A stretch of DNA of 64,000 nucleotides from Aporrectodea caliginosa (taxonomy: Eukaryota > Annelida > Clitellata > Crassiclitellata > Lumbricidae). A program made the translations under genes and the position numbers. Every line of letters begins with the position of its first letter. Positions within the stretch are counted from its first letter, which is position 1. Below the pieces are notes generated by a model that worked only from the letters and a program-made list of their open reading frames with translations, did not search any database and was not told the DNA's origin. Positions 32,448 through 42,814 of this stretch are shown piece by piece. The DNA lies in NCBI GenBank assembly GCA_020284085.1, contig JACEVL010000045.1, positions 2,694,696 through 2,758,695 of the forward strand, read 5' to 3'.

Positions 32448-34891
32448 CTAAAACATTTTACTCACAGAAATATAAAATCATGCATGCATGCATCTATATA
32501 TGTGCATAAAAGTGACTGTATTATGCATTCTACTTCAAATGTGAGGTAGAAAGTAAAATAAAACTCAAGAAATAAAATAAACCCGATTATGTTAGCACGG
32601 ATCTAGTGAACACCTCGTGTGCCATAGGTTTCACCGTAGAAAGAAACATAGTAAAGAAATGCATTACTAAAGTGGTTCAAAAATAAGAAAACTTAACGTA
32701 AGCAATTATCTCAGTCTCTTTATTCCTGCATGCAGAATCAATGTAAAACAGACAGATGAAAGCGTGATACTGAAAAGTACGGAGGATAATTATTATATCA
32801 GCCTAATTTTGTAATGAATACTGCGTGGTCAATTTTAAAACGCGAGCAGCTTGTCCAGATTTGCAGACGCAAGTCAGTATGAGCTGTTTACTTATGAAGA
32901 CTTCTCCATGTATATTGTTAGAATGAGGATAAGCGTTGGTGGTTACTGCGCTGGCTTGTAAATCGAGAGGTCGTGATTCAAATCTCCACTGGAATATAAA
33001 CATGTTTTCAAATTTCGACTCTTCTCTTCCACCTATCAAGCACTTCCACGCACTGTCAGTGGGAAGATCAGGAGGTCGCCGACCAAAATATGCCGAGGTT
33101 GAAAAAATAAAATCGCTAACACTTCCTCCTGACTTACGAATAACACATTCATTGTTCCAGGTCATCGTTTATCGCATGCATGAAACAACACTTTTTTAAA
33201 ATCTAGTTCATGAAATAACCAGTACCGTCAAGAGTTCTGTGAAGTTCATTTCGGAAGAAATTGGTCGTAAGGATGCTGTTCCATTGCGAACAGACAGTTC
33301 TAAGTCGGCTTATTACAAGATCAGCTTTTTCCTTCCAAACAATTCTGGCCAGCTTCATACCATTCACTTCCATGGCTACGACTTTAACTAGGATACACTC
33401 AATTAGCTCCATCGGTAGATCTTGCAACTATAACCAGAAAGTTAAAAGATATCATGCATGTTAACATGATTTAAAATTCCAATGCAATAAAGTGGAAGGC
33501 CGTAAGAACCACAGCAATCTAAGTAGGTGGCACTTTTAAGCATCAACCTATGTTGACACGTTAAGATTAATCAAAACATGAAAACGAACTTGACGCGGCA
33601 TCACGAGAATTCCTTCTTTTCACAACTGAGGCTGGTCAAGTGACTACGTGTTCCTACACACGTTGGCTTTGTCTTTCGTGGTATTAGTAAACAATATAGA
33701 AGATTCCTCGTTTTCTGGCGATATTTTCTTAGTCATCAAGATTCATCCTAGTTGTTTACTTTTTATACCGATTTTGATAAGATTCCTCTAAAGATTGCAT
33801 TGCTCTGTGAGAAAGTAGCTACACAGATGAAAACCGCGATCGCAAAATCACACACAATGAATGCAAGATATACTAAGAAAAGCAACCTTTAGGATCGCTT
33901 AACTGAAACGTTCACAACGGGGTCTTAACCCGATAGATATCTTGCTGATCTACCTCATTCAGCATCGACCCCTCCACTCTTCAAGGATACTCTTCTTGTT
34001 CCCCGTATTAGAACAGCTATTGCTCAGTCCCGGTCCTCTGCCTCAATCGGTCCCTCTCTTTGGATGTGCGGTCTCCATCTATGCCAACTTGCTATCAAAT
34101 TCTAGCTGATTACCCACCTCCTCCTTTGCCTTTCTAAAAGCCTATTTGTTCTCACGTGTCCTTGCGCACTGGAAACATCTCTAAACGGTTCACTTTCTAG
34201 AGGTGCTTTATAAATGTTTCAATACAATACGATACAATACATCTGTATGTTGCGGACTCAATCGTATCTTTGAATATGACGCATCGTCTTGTGGTAAAAT
34301 GTGTCTACGTTTAATTGCTAATGAAGCTACGTGACTAAAGAAAATAATTTGTAAAATGTCGGGTTTTTACACGACAATCATCTGATCCAAAACGATTTCT
34401 GACTTGTATTTGAATGCAATGTAGCTTACCGTTGTGTCACTCGGCGAAGTGAGCCTTGCCCGTTTGGCAATGTTATCTTGTTGGAATACTGCTACAAGAC
34501 AAATAAATGCAATTATTTCTAAATTTGACTACTGCAATTATTTCTAAGTAGGGCCTATAACTACTGCAATTATTTCTAAATATAACTACTTTACTCACTT
34601 GTTGTTTAGGATTTGGGGCTGTAAATAATATAACCATTTAAAAACCAGGTTTTCTGAGTGTTTGAGTGTACGCTAGGTTACTGACTGTACAAGAGAAAAC
34701 TGCTGGGGATTGGTTACCTAGTATTGAACAATGTTACTAAGTGGTCCTCATACAAACTCATCTATTGATCGAAACATCAAGCGACTATTAATAAGCGTAC
34801 TGTTAAAACATCCTTAGATTAACTTACAGTCTGAGCCTTCGTTCGTTTGCTCATCGTTACTGGAATCAGGTGATGTTCGTTTCTTCGACAT
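31450..34891 (-). CDS. F-box protein with beta-propeller-like C-terminus (3 exons)
   Basis: Spliced on the minus strand from 34891-34828, 33420-33226 and 32447-31450. The total is 1257 nt, 418 residues plus stop, and the phases agree. The N-terminus MSKKRTSPDSSNDEQTNEG is hydrophilic. The F-box follows at residues about 22-75: LPMELIECILVKVV...SRLRTVCSQWNSIL, with the conserved L-P, I-L and V-C-x-x-W positions. The third exon (about 330 residues) has repeated beta-strand patterns (VITLKDQVFMLCK, SIAVCYVSNCVYALCR, GSLILSRWQ, GNLVLVSANDQW, GRILIADRLNRMEL) like NHL/Kelch-type propellers. By family knowledge F-box proteins recruit substrates to SCF ubiquitin ligases through Skp1; the propeller would bind the substrate (inference). 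The exon 2 acceptor (GCAAG) is weak, and the donor could lie 6 nt further on. Confidence 0.7.
32448..33225 (-). other. F-box gene intron 2
   Basis: Carries a plus-strand tRNA-like SINE head at 32928-32995. Otherwise unremarkable. Confidence 0.5.
32928..33200 (+). mobile_element. tRNA-derived SINE (Thr-like head)
   Basis: TGGTGGTTACTGCGCTGG (A-box side), an anticodon loop around CTTGTAAATC (TGT), then GGTCGTGATTCAAATCTCC (degenerate B box). A non-tRNA body follows, ending in a T run near 33190. It sits in an intron of the F-box gene, on the opposite strand. Body length is a guess. Confidence 0.5.
33226..33420 (-). CDS. F-box gene exon 2: F-box
   Basis: Encodes LPMELIECILVKVVAMEVNG through VCSQWNSIL and FFRNELHRTLDG. 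The exon start at 33420 is chosen because it alone joins in frame with exon 1; the better-looking TATAG acceptor seven bases upstream would shift the frame. Donor GTACTG at 33225, or GTTATT at 33219. Confidence 0.65.
33918..34246 (+). mobile_element. L2-like LINE 3' fragment
   Basis: Matches the 3' end of the copy at 26330-26818 (ATTGCTCAGTCCCGGTCCTC, CCTTGCGCACTGGAAA) and ends GAGGTGCTTTATAAATG with an AATAC tail. Coding frame is broken. Confidence 0.75.
34512..34585. repeat. Short tandem repeat, core CTGCAATTATTTCTAA
   Basis: Three near-identical copies of GCAATTATTTCTAA separated by short spacers. Confidence 0.7.
34828..34891 (-). CDS. F-box gene exon 1: start codon
   Basis: Encodes MSKKRTSPDSSNDEQTNEGS plus Asp, ending T/GTAAGT (a strong donor). 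Phase 1, matched by exon 2. Confidence 0.6.
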
Positions 34892-35715
34892 CGTCTAAGG
34901 GAAGCACAAACGTCGCTTCTTGCCAAAGAAACACCAAAATCGATTTTCGGTTAATGCTTAGCAATCGAACGAGAAAAACAAACTCAGATTCGATTGCGAA
35001 AGTAAGCAATCGAAGCTTAACATGGACGAAGAATAACGACGTGAATTATAGTGACGTATTGAAACTATTATGATACTATGACGTTTAACAAAAGACACGA
35101 TGTCTCACTTCGTAGGCCTATTCATTAATCCAATACTATTAATTATTATTAACGCAAACTTTTGTAGCGCGAGGAAGTTGAAGAGGAGGACGATGTTGAT
35201 GATGAATAAAGCACATATGTCTTTAGTCACTGCTTTGTTCCTTCAAGGGCGTCTTAGGGCTGTTGAACAAAACTGTCATTACAAACATGGCTAGTTTCCT
35301 TCGTTCCTGTAGGTGGCGATATTTTTAGATATAGTTTCCGTTTAACAATGTTCTCATAACAATGAAAATTGCATTATTTATCCAAGTATGAAGTAGAGGC
35401 GGCGATTCAATGTGTAACCTCTATTGAAGTCAGTGATCCCGTCCTAAGCAAAAAGGAACCGGAACGCCGGAGTCAGGCGCATGCAAATCTAGAAATTTTT
35501 ATTGATCGAAGACGATTTTGTTTGTTCTGATTCAGTTTGTACTGATTAAAATGTGATTATCTTCAAGGAAGTGTCTTTTAAGTAAAATGCATTCAAGTGT
35601 CGCCAATGTAAACTGACCCACTAAGAAGTGTAAGTGTAATATTAAATGTTGCATAAAATTGCAGAAAATATAGAAAAAAGTATTTTATTATGTTGCCTTA
35701 AAGGTGTAAAAAACC
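34892..35715. other. Upstream of the F-box gene; unassigned
   Basis: No additional coding exon or repeat recognised. Presumably contains the F-box gene promoter, but no clear element can be pointed out. Confidence 0.4.
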
Positions 35716-35945
35716 GTTCAATGACACTTTTCAATAACACTTTTGAGTACCTCTTTTCAATAACTCTTTTCAATCACTCTTTTCAATAACTCTTTTCAAT
35801 AACTTATTTCAATTACTCATTTCAATAACTCATTTCAATAACTTATATCATTGACTATTTACAAAAATTCTTTTCAACAACTCTTTTCAATAACTCTTTC
35901 CAATAACTCTTTTCAATAACTCTTTTCAATAACTCTTTTCAATAG
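35716..35945. repeat. 13-bp minisatellite, left remnant
   Basis: Degenerate copies of CTCTTTTCAATAA and variants (ACTCATTTCAATA). It is the same array as 42815-48440, cut by the LTR retrotransposon insertion. Confidence 0.9.
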
Positions 35946-36627
35946 TGTACTGAAAAAGATTTTCCTTGCACTATCCTTTCAGTTATGGTGGTAGCGGTGT
36001 TACGTGGCTGAGCGTAGGCTTAACTTCGGCTAAGTATATTTAGGCGTGGATTTAATCACGCAGAGACACACGAGACGCTTCACTTGACGAAATTCTTATA
36101 GACAGACGAGAAATATATGTATATACATGGCGTATTTACAGAACAGTAATTATCAGAGTCAGGTTGTCGTTTTAGAGGTCCGCACTCGCATCCCTCCGAT
36201 CCTGCTCCCTTGGCCCTCTCCTTGACCCTCTTTTTTCGCTCTCCTCGCTCCCTCGAGAATCCCTCTCTCTCCAATCTGCCTGCCGAAAATAATATCTGAT
36301 TCTCCTCTCTTCCGCTTTTCCCTGTCTTTTCTATCGCCCCCGCCTGTCAATCAACTCTTTCGCCCCCCAACCGCGCCCTGCAATTCGTTCCCTCTTGCCT
36401 TGCTCTGCTATCTGCCTTCTCTCTCCTTCACCCTTTGACAGGCGTGGCCTTCGCCTCCGCTCCCCTACGTATGTCGTCAGCTGTCGGCTGTCAATCATTT
36501 CTTATAGCACATACCATCCTAAAAGTTCGTGAGTTCATAAAAGTTCATAATGGCAACTTTATATAAAATCTAAACTAACATATAATATACTGATATTAAT
36601 ATCGTCGTGGCGGATCTCACTACAACA
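35946..36627 (-). repeat. 3' LTR of the Gmr1-like element (682 bp)
   Basis: Element-strand ends TGTTGTAGTGAG and TTTTCAGTACA. Contains TTTATATAAA (36559-36568), a likely TATA box for leftward transcription. It has about 334 bp in its distal part (about 35968-36300) that the 5' LTR lacks. Confidence 0.9.
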
Positions 36628-36638
36628 CCCCATTTCCT
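36628..36638 (-). other. Polypurine tract
   Basis: Element-strand AGGAAATGGGG directly abuts the 3' LTR, the expected plus-strand primer site. Confidence 0.8.
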
Positions 36639-36958
36639 ATGCTGACGGCCATAGGTCGAGCAATCGGTCAGAAACGAGGGCTATTAGGTTAGGAGTGTTC
36701 TTCCGCACACGACGATTCACAAGAGCACAAGCATTTCGACGACGCATCGGCAATATCAGAGTGTCTTTATTAGCCGTGAGTTGCGACGTTGCCAGGCTGG
36801 TTACGACAAGTCTCTAAGCGTTTAATCTAGAAAAATAAAGCACAAACACAACAACGAGTAGTATTCTTATAAACACACATTACTATATATAAGTCAGTGA
36901 AACATAAAACACGATAATGATATCTTTGCGATAGGTTACATGATTTAATCTAAACATT
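36639..36958 (-). other. 3' non-coding region of the Gmr1-like element
   Basis: 320 bp between the Gag-Pol stop codon and the polypurine tract. No additional ORF (no env-like gene). Confidence 0.7.
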
Positions 36959-39900
36959 CTAATTTGTCATGTAAGCTCTTGACAACCCATCTGCCATTGT
37001 GTTAAGTCGGCCAGGGGTAAAATGTACCTGTAGATCATACCTCTGAATGGCTAAAGCCCAGCGTGTAAGCCTCGGGTTATGGTTGGCCATTGTTTGGAGC
37101 CACCTTAAACAGTTGTGATCCGTGTATACCTGGACTTTGGCCCCATACGTATACTGTTGGAAATGAGACAGTGACCATACCACACTTAAAAGCTCCCTTT
37201 CGACTGTACTCATTTTGGCCTCCCTTGGTATTAATTTACGGCTGGCGTATCCGACGGGTCGTTCTACACCTTCTGGATCTAACTGGGCTAGTACGGATCC
37301 GAGTCCGGTTCCTGAAGCGTCGCATCTCAAAATGAACGGTTTCTTTATGTCAGGGGGTACTAGCATGCAGTCCGAAGTCAGGTCTGTCTTCAAAGCGTTA
37401 AACGATTTCTGTGCTTGGTCTGTCCATTTTACTCTGTCTGGTTGGTCTTTTCGCGTCAGTTCTGTTAACGGCGCTGCTTTAGTGCCAAAGTCAGGAATGA
37501 ACCGATTGTAAAAATTTCCCAGACCTAAAAATGCCCTAACTTGTCGTTTTGTCTTTGGGACTTGGTAATTTGCAATCGCACTTATTTTTTCGGGGTCAGG
37601 TTTGACATACCCCTCCTCAATCACGTGTCCCAAGATTTTTATGGATTTTCTCGCAAATTGACACTTTTTTAGTTTTATTGTGAGGTTCGCCTTTCGCAGT
37701 CTTTCTAAGATGTCTCGTATATGTGCCAGATGTTGCTCCCATGATGGCGAGAAGATTATAAAATCGTCCACGTGGGCTGCTGCGTAATCTTCTGCTCCAA
37801 GTAGGATTTTATCTGCAAGGCGCTGGAAGCATTTCGAGGAATTCTTTGCTCCGTTTGGTAACACCGTGTATTGAAAGAGTCCAAATGGGGTTTTGAAACC
37901 TGTATATTGACGGCTTTTTTCGTCGAGTTCCACTTGGAAGAATGCTTGCTGTAAGTCTAGGCCTGTAATGAATTTCGCTCCTGCCGCTTTATCCAAAATG
38001 GATCTCATGTCGCTGGCTGGGTACTCGTCTGCGACTGTGATCGCATTTACTTGCCTCAGGTCTGCACAAATGCGTATCGTGTTATCCTTTTTTCGGACAC
38101 ACACGATGGGGGAGGCATATGGTCCATCTGAGGGCTCTATGATCTTGTCCTTTATCATGTCTTTGATCTGGTTGTGTACTTGCTCTCGTAGGCTTTCTGG
38201 GATTTTGTAGCATCTCGGTGCTATGGGCTTGTCCGTGGTTAGTCGTATTGAGTGTTTAATTAGGGTTGTTCTGCCTAATTTGTTTTCAAACCTATCCTTA
38301 AACTCGTTCAACATGCTTTTCAGCTGATCCTGTTGTGTTTCTGATAGTCCTGCATTCTTCAAATTTAACTCGTCATCATCGCAGTCTTCGTCATCTATGG
38401 ATCCTAGTGATTCAAAATTCTCCTCACAAGGTTCCGCTGTGAGTATGATGTTGACCTTTGGGATGTGGGCGTCCGACTCTCGTGCATGCCATAGCTTTAA
38501 TAGGTTGATATGGTATGTCTTGGGTCCTTTTTCCGTTAAAATTTCGTAATTAACTGCGGACAGCTTTCTGGTTACGGAGAATGGTCCGTCCCATTTGGCG
38601 AGCAATTTGTTCTCTGTTGAATGTCTGAGGAGCAGGACTTCTTGGCCTGGTTCAAAGACTCTGTTTGACGATTTTTTGTCGTAGTACTCCTTTGTTTTCT
38701 GACGTACTTGTTTGGCGTGCTCTGTTGCTAATTCGACGCTTCTTTTTAAGTGATTTTGCGTCGTGGTTAGGTATTCGACTACACTCCTTTTGCTTGGCAG
38801 TGTGTATAGCTTACCTGTCCATGCGTCGTGCACGACTTGGAGGGGTCCTCTTACATCATGCGAGTAGAGTAGTTCAAATGGAGAGAAACCTGTTACTGTG
38901 GAGGGTATTTGTCGACAGCTGAAAGCCAGAAATGGAAGACAACATTCCCATGACCTGGGGTCGTCTTCTATAACCTTTCTCAACATTTCTCTTAATACTC
39001 GGATCATCCTCTCTGCGCTGCCTGCTGTTTCGTGGTGGTCTACAGTAGAAAATACCGGTGCTATGCCTAACATGTCCTGTAAGCCTCTTACAAGTTGGTT
39101 CTTGAAGTGAGTGCCGTTATCAGACTTGATGACGCGTGGTATACCTGTGCGTGCAAACACTTCTACTAATGACTTTGCCACGCTCTTAGCGGTAACGTTC
39201 GAGAGAGCTATGAACTCGGGCCAATGTGTGGTCTGCTCCACAATGATGAGTACGTATTTCTTTCCTGAAGAGGATTTTGGGGTGATTGGTCCCATGACGT
39301 CATAAACTATGACCTCCCACGGATTGTCTATTATCGGGACCTCGATTAATGGCGCCCGTTCTGATTTCTTGATGATGGCGGTCTTCTGGCATTCTGGACA
39401 TGATCGCACGTATTCTTGTATATCGGCTGTCATTGATGGCCAATTGAACGTCTTGGTTATACGTGACGTGGTTGCTTGCACTCCCCTATGGCCTCCCCAT
39501 ATGGAACCATGTGCCATATCCAACACCTTTGACCTATATCCCTGTGGTACAACTAAACGCTTTTGCGCTGTTTCTGTTCTTCCGTCCTGGTTCGTTTTAT
39601 TCGTCTTGTACAAATAACCTTCGTCGACTATGTAGTCTCCGTCTCCCTCCCTCGCTCGGCTCCAGATGTTGAACAGAGTGGGGTCGTTGTGCTGTGCGTT
39701 TTTGAAACCGCCGGCGTCGCTCTTAATCCATTCGTCTGTGTTTGTAATTATGTCTTGGTCCGGCCCTTCAGATGTCCCTCGGTCTACTGGTGTATGATCG
39801 CCCTCCTCTCTCCTGCTGACACTATCAATCATTTGATTTCCTTCGCTATCAGCCTCTTCCGCTGAATCGTGTTGGGTTTCATGATTAACAGATGTGGCAT

Positions 39901-41830
39901 CCGCTGCCGCTCTCTGTCGTGTCGAGTGAGTTTGAAGGTGGTCATTTTCCTGCCTCTGTTCGTCTTCGGTATCCTGCCGTGCCTGGTCATTAATGTCTTT
40001 AGGGTCATATACTTCGGTCGGCCTGGCTGTCGGCCCGTCTCTTGAACTGTCGTTAATCAGCGCCGGGTTCTGGCATTCGTCTTGCCATTCAGTATCGCCT
40101 TCGCTCGGGCGGAGTTCAGTGCGTGCGCTATCGGTCCTATCTTCCTGTAGGCCTACCGCCGTTCGCAGTTTGTCTGCTTCGTCATAGTCGCATCGTCTGG
40201 TTGCAATTAGTGTCATGGGGTGGGGTGATAGAGAGTCGTCTTGTCTGCTCCCGTTATTCGCCGCCACAGGGTCCCTCAAATCCTTATTTGACACGAACAA
40301 ATCATGGCCAATAATCATCTCAATCCCTAGGGATGGAATAACCCCTGCCTTAATTTTTATCTTACGTTCGGTTCCAAATTTTGGGGACCATATTTCAATT
40401 TCGCACGTTGCAACACATTTTACATTGCCAAAAGCACATTGTATTGTCATGGGCTCACATGTGGCAGATGGATTGTCTATTGCTAACTTTGAATCGATCA
40501 AAGTTACTTGAGACCCACTATCCCGCAATGACTGCACAAGCTTCCCGTTCACATACATGGGTACTATAAACTGTTGTTGATAATCAATTACCTTTTCATG
40601 GTTTGACTTGGGTTTTACAAATCTGACCTGTGCATGCGCATGGGAATTGAATCTGTTTGTATTGCGTGTGTGTGGGTGATTCCCTGCCTGCTGACCGCTC
40701 TGGAACCCTGAATGCATTGGTCTTGCATCCTGATTTCTCTCTTGGTGCCTATTCCACATGGGTTCTCTAGTGAAGGGCGCCTTACCCCCCCACTGGCTGT
40801 CTCTCGTGTCTGCATTGTGTGGCCTGAATTTATGGCCTTGTTTATGATCATTCTGAGCAAGTTTCCTGGCTTCGCTTGCACAATCAAATTGAATGTCTGC
40901 AAAGTTAACTAACTCTGCTGCGTTTGTAGGCCTACGTGCCTCAACAAAATATTTGGCGTCTGCCGGCAAAGTTTCCTTTACACGTTCCATCAGAATGTCA
41001 TCTACTAGAGCGTCGAGACTGTTTATTTCTCGGCATTCCAAGTAGTAGCCGAACACATCTCTCAATTGGTCTAACAATTGGGAATATGATTGCTTCCCTA
41101 CTCTGCGCATGGCTTTAAATTTTTCTAGGTAGAATTTTGCATTCATTCTGCATGCATTTAAAAGAGCGAGCTTTGTCTCCTTGTAATCTGCGCAAGTCTC
41201 GGTTTTTAGCCGATTGTAGTGCAACCGAATAGCTGGGTTCAAAAGTGAGGGTAGGATTCTTGCCCACTTACTTTCATCGATGCCTTGTAGGCTCGCTACC
41301 TTCTCAAACGAATGAAAATACGACGCTAAATCCTCTCCGTCGCCCATTGAAGGAAGTTTAGAAAAGTTTACAGAGTTAGGTAGGTCAGTCGCAGGAACAG
41401 ATGTAGCAGTCTGCAATAGACCCAATTGCACTCTTTGCTGATTCAACGCCATTTCAGTCTCCATCCTTTCCTTCTCTGCTCTAATCAGTTCGAGCTTCAA
41501 CTGATCCCTGCTGCGTTCGTCTTCCTCTGTCCCTTCATTCTCCGTTCCTTCTCCACTCCCTTCTTCCTTCTCATACTCCTCCAGTCTCTCGATCATCCCC
41601 TTTCGAGTAAGACCGTTCCACTCGATTCCTCTCTTTTCGCATTCCTCGCCCAACTCTCCTCTCTTCATCTTTCCAAACATGCTGACTGCACTGGCACAGA
41701 AAGGTTTAATTCTGCCTTTATTATTCCTCAACCAACTGACGCGTATACAGCCAACGGGGCTTATACTAAAGTAACTATACCGATCACACTGCCAACGTGG
41801 CAAACAAAATCTTAATAATCTCTCTGCCAA
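36959..41830 (-). CDS. Gag-Pol polyprotein, integrase upstream of RT (intact)
   Basis: 1623 codons open. Met51 (41680) looks a better start because the first 50 residues resemble translated leader and MFGKMKRGELGEECEKRG opens a helical, SAP-like N-terminus. Gag helices span about 150-330, with no CCHC zinc knuckle. Protease LRDSGSQVTLID has the catalytic D-S-G near residue 436. Integrase: an HHCC zinc-binding region (GHRGVQ...CPEC, about 780), catalytic D in YDVMGPI (about 842), D in SDNGTHF (about 902) and E in SAERMIR (about 939), then a GPF module (KWDGPFSV). Reverse transcriptase: TGLDLQQAFFQVEL and active site HVDDF (about 1353), with His in place of the usual Tyr. RNase H: RCDASG (about 1503), ERELLS and YTDHNCL. 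Gag and Pol share one frame, so no frameshift is needed. Confidence 0.9.
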   Translation of the reverse strand: MAERLLRFCLPRWQCDRYSYFSISPVGCIRVSWLRNNKGRIKPFCASAVSMFGKMKRGELGEECEKRGIEWNGLTRKGMIERLEEYEKEEGSGEGTENEGTEEDERSRDQLKLELIRAEKERMETEMALNQQRVQLGLLQTATSVPATDLPNSVNFSKLPSMGDGEDLASYFHSFEKVASLQGIDESKWARILPSLLNPAIRLHYNRLKTETCADYKETKLALLNACRMNAKFYLEKFKAMRRVGKQSYSQLLDQLRDVFGYYLECREINSLDALVDDILMERVKETLPADAKYFVEARRPTNAAELVNFADIQFDCASEARKLAQNDHKQGHKFRPHNADTRDSQWGGKAPFTREPMWNRHQERNQDARPMHSGFQSGQQAGNHPHTRNTNRFNSHAHAQVRFVKPKSNHEKVIDYQQQFIVPMYVNGKLVQSLRDSGSQVTLIDSKLAIDNPSATCEPMTIQCAFGNVKCVATCEIEIWSPKFGTERKIKIKAGVIPSLGIEMIIGHDLFVSNKDLRDPVAANNGSRQDDSLSPHPMTLIATRRCDYDEADKLRTAVGLQEDRTDSARTELRPSEGDTEWQDECQNPALINDSSRDGPTARPTEVYDPKDINDQARQDTEDEQRQENDHLQTHSTRQRAAADATSVNHETQHDSAEEADSEGNQMIDSVSRREEGDHTPVDRGTSEGPDQDIITNTDEWIKSDAGGFKNAQHNDPTLFNIWSRAREGDGDYIVDEGYLYKTNKTNQDGRTETAQKRLVVPQGYRSKVLDMAHGSIWGGHRGVQATTSRITKTFNWPSMTADIQEYVRSCPECQKTAIIKKSERAPLIEVPIIDNPWEVIVYDVMGPITPKSSSGKKYVLIIVEQTTHWPEFIALSNVTAKSVAKSLVEVFARTGIPRVIKSDNGTHFKNQLVRGLQDMLGIAPVFSTVDHHETAGSAERMIRVLREMLRKVIEDDPRSWECCLPFLAFSCRQIPSTVTGFSPFELLYSHDVRGPLQVVHDAWTGKLYTLPSKRSVVEYLTTTQNHLKRSVELATEHAKQVRQKTKEYYDKKSSNRVFEPGQEVLLLRHSTENKLLAKWDGPFSVTRKLSAVNYEILTEKGPKTYHINLLKLWHARESDAHIPKVNIILTAEPCEENFESLGSIDDEDCDDDELNLKNAGLSETQQDQLKSMLNEFKDRFENKLGRTTLIKHSIRLTTDKPIAPRCYKIPESLREQVHNQIKDMIKDKIIEPSDGPYASPIVCVRKKDNTIRICADLRQVNAITVADEYPASDMRSILDKAAGAKFITGLDLQQAFFQVELDEKSRQYTGFKTPFGLFQYTVLPNGAKNSSKCFQRLADKILLGAEDYAAAHVDDFIIFSPSWEQHLAHIRDILERLRKANLTIKLKKCQFARKSIKILGHVIEEGYVKPDPEKISAIANYQVPKTKRQVRAFLGLGNFYNRFIPDFGTKAAPLTELTRKDQPDRVKWTDQAQKSFNALKTDLTSDCMLVPPDIKKPFILRCDASGTGLGSVLAQLDPEGVERPVGYASRKLIPREAKMSTVERELLSVVWSLSHFQQYTYGAKVQVYTDHNCLRWLQTMANHNPRLTRWALAIQRYDLQVHFTPGRLNTMADGLSRAYMTN

Positions 41831-42466
41831 CAGGGCAAAACTGAAAAATTGCTACGCTTTCGTACAATATCTATATAATCCTTTCACACAGTTCAGATTG
41901 CTACGGGTTTTCAATAACCCTTCAATCACCAACCAATTAGCAGTTTTATGACAGTTGACAATAATTTTAACAACTTGGACTCTGCTCACCCGATGGTTTA
42001 TCAGCTTTGTCTGAAGTGTAGCTCCGAAGAGGCCGCCGCTTCCGCTGGAATGGGTTTTCAGAGGTACTAGAGTCTCCTTGCGTCGGATGAATCGTTCGTT
42101 CCCTTCAATCCGTTTCGTCCGACTCCAGTTGGTCGTTTCCTTCGATTGAATCGTCCGTCTCCCTCGCTGTCTTGTTCGTCTGTTCCTTCGATCCGTCTTC
42201 TTCCTCTCCTTTGCGTTTTCTCCAGGAGCAGAACGTGTGGTCCCAAAGAAGCCGCCGCGTTCAGTCCGTTAAGGAGTTCACTGGTTATCCCGTCGTCTTG
42301 GATGCGTAGTCCCGAAGGATACCGCCGCGCCCGGTCCGTTGAGAAGTTCCCTGGTTATCCCGCGTCGTCTCGCTTCCGTTGTTCTGTTCGTCTATTCCTC
42401 GGACTGTCTATTCCGCGAGTCTTCGTTCGGTCTCTCTGCAAATATCGTGAATCCCTGCTGGCACAA
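41831..42466 (-). other. 5' leader of the Gmr1-like element
   Basis: Lies between the 5' LTR and the ORF. Contains an imperfect direct repeat of about 55-60 bp (about 42238-42295 and 42307-42363, both ending CTGGTTATCCCG). Next to the LTR, the element strand reads TTGTGCCAGCAGGGATTC. This does not start with the usual TGG of a tRNA primer-binding site, so the primer is not identified. Confidence 0.6.
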
Positions 42467-42814
42467 TGTACTGAAAAAGATTTTCCTTCCCCTCTCTTCC
42501 GCTTTTCCCTGTCTTTTCTATCGCCCCCGCCTGTCAATCAACTCTTTCGCCCCCCAACCGCGCCCTGCAATTCGTTCCCTCTTGCCTTGCTCTGCTATCT
42601 GCCTTCTCTCTCCTTCACCCTTTGACAGGCGTGGCCTTCGCCTCCGCTCCCCTACGTATGTCGTCAGCTGTCGGCTGTCAATCATTTCTTATAGCACGTA
42701 CCATCCTAAAAGTTCGTGAGTTCATAAAAGTTCATAATGGCAACTTTATATAAAATCTAAACTAACATATAATATACTGATATTAATATCGTCGTGGCGG
42801 ATCTCACTACAACA
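42467..42814 (-). repeat. 5' LTR of the Gmr1-like element (348 bp, internally deleted)
   Basis: Shares both ends and the TATA-like TTTATATAAA (42744-42753) with the 3' LTR. Over the shared part only one substitution is seen by eye (CACGTA versus CACATA). It lacks the 334 bp next to its downstream end. Confidence 0.9.

Larger units (their letters stand above)
33421..34827 (-). other. F-box gene intron 1
   Basis: Contains an L2-like LINE 3' fragment on the plus strand (33918-34246) and a short tandem repeat with core CTGCAATTATTTCTAA (about 34512-34585). Confidence 0.5.
35946..42814 (-). mobile_element. Gmr1-like Ty3/gypsy LTR retrotransposon
   Basis: Complete structure: two LTRs (3' LTR 35946-36627, 5' LTR 42467-42814), each beginning TG and ending CA on the element strand; a polypurine tract next to the 3' LTR; one uninterrupted Gag-Pol ORF. 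Domain order is Gag, protease, integrase, reverse transcriptase, RNase H. Integrase before reverse transcriptase is the Ty1/copia order and defines the Gmr1-like group within Ty3/gypsy, reported from deuterostomes (established knowledge). The element landed inside the 13-bp minisatellite. Flanks share only TAG or ATAG, so the target duplication is unclear. LTR near-identity and the intact ORF point to a recent insertion. Confidence 0.9.

Noticed and set aside
33428..33436. TATAG acceptor for F-box exon 2
   Set aside because: A better-looking acceptor, but it shifts the frame relative to exon 1; the GCAAG site at 33421 restores it.
37090..41815. Plus-strand open frames across the retrotransposon
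   Set aside because: Antisense shadows of the Gag-Pol ORF.
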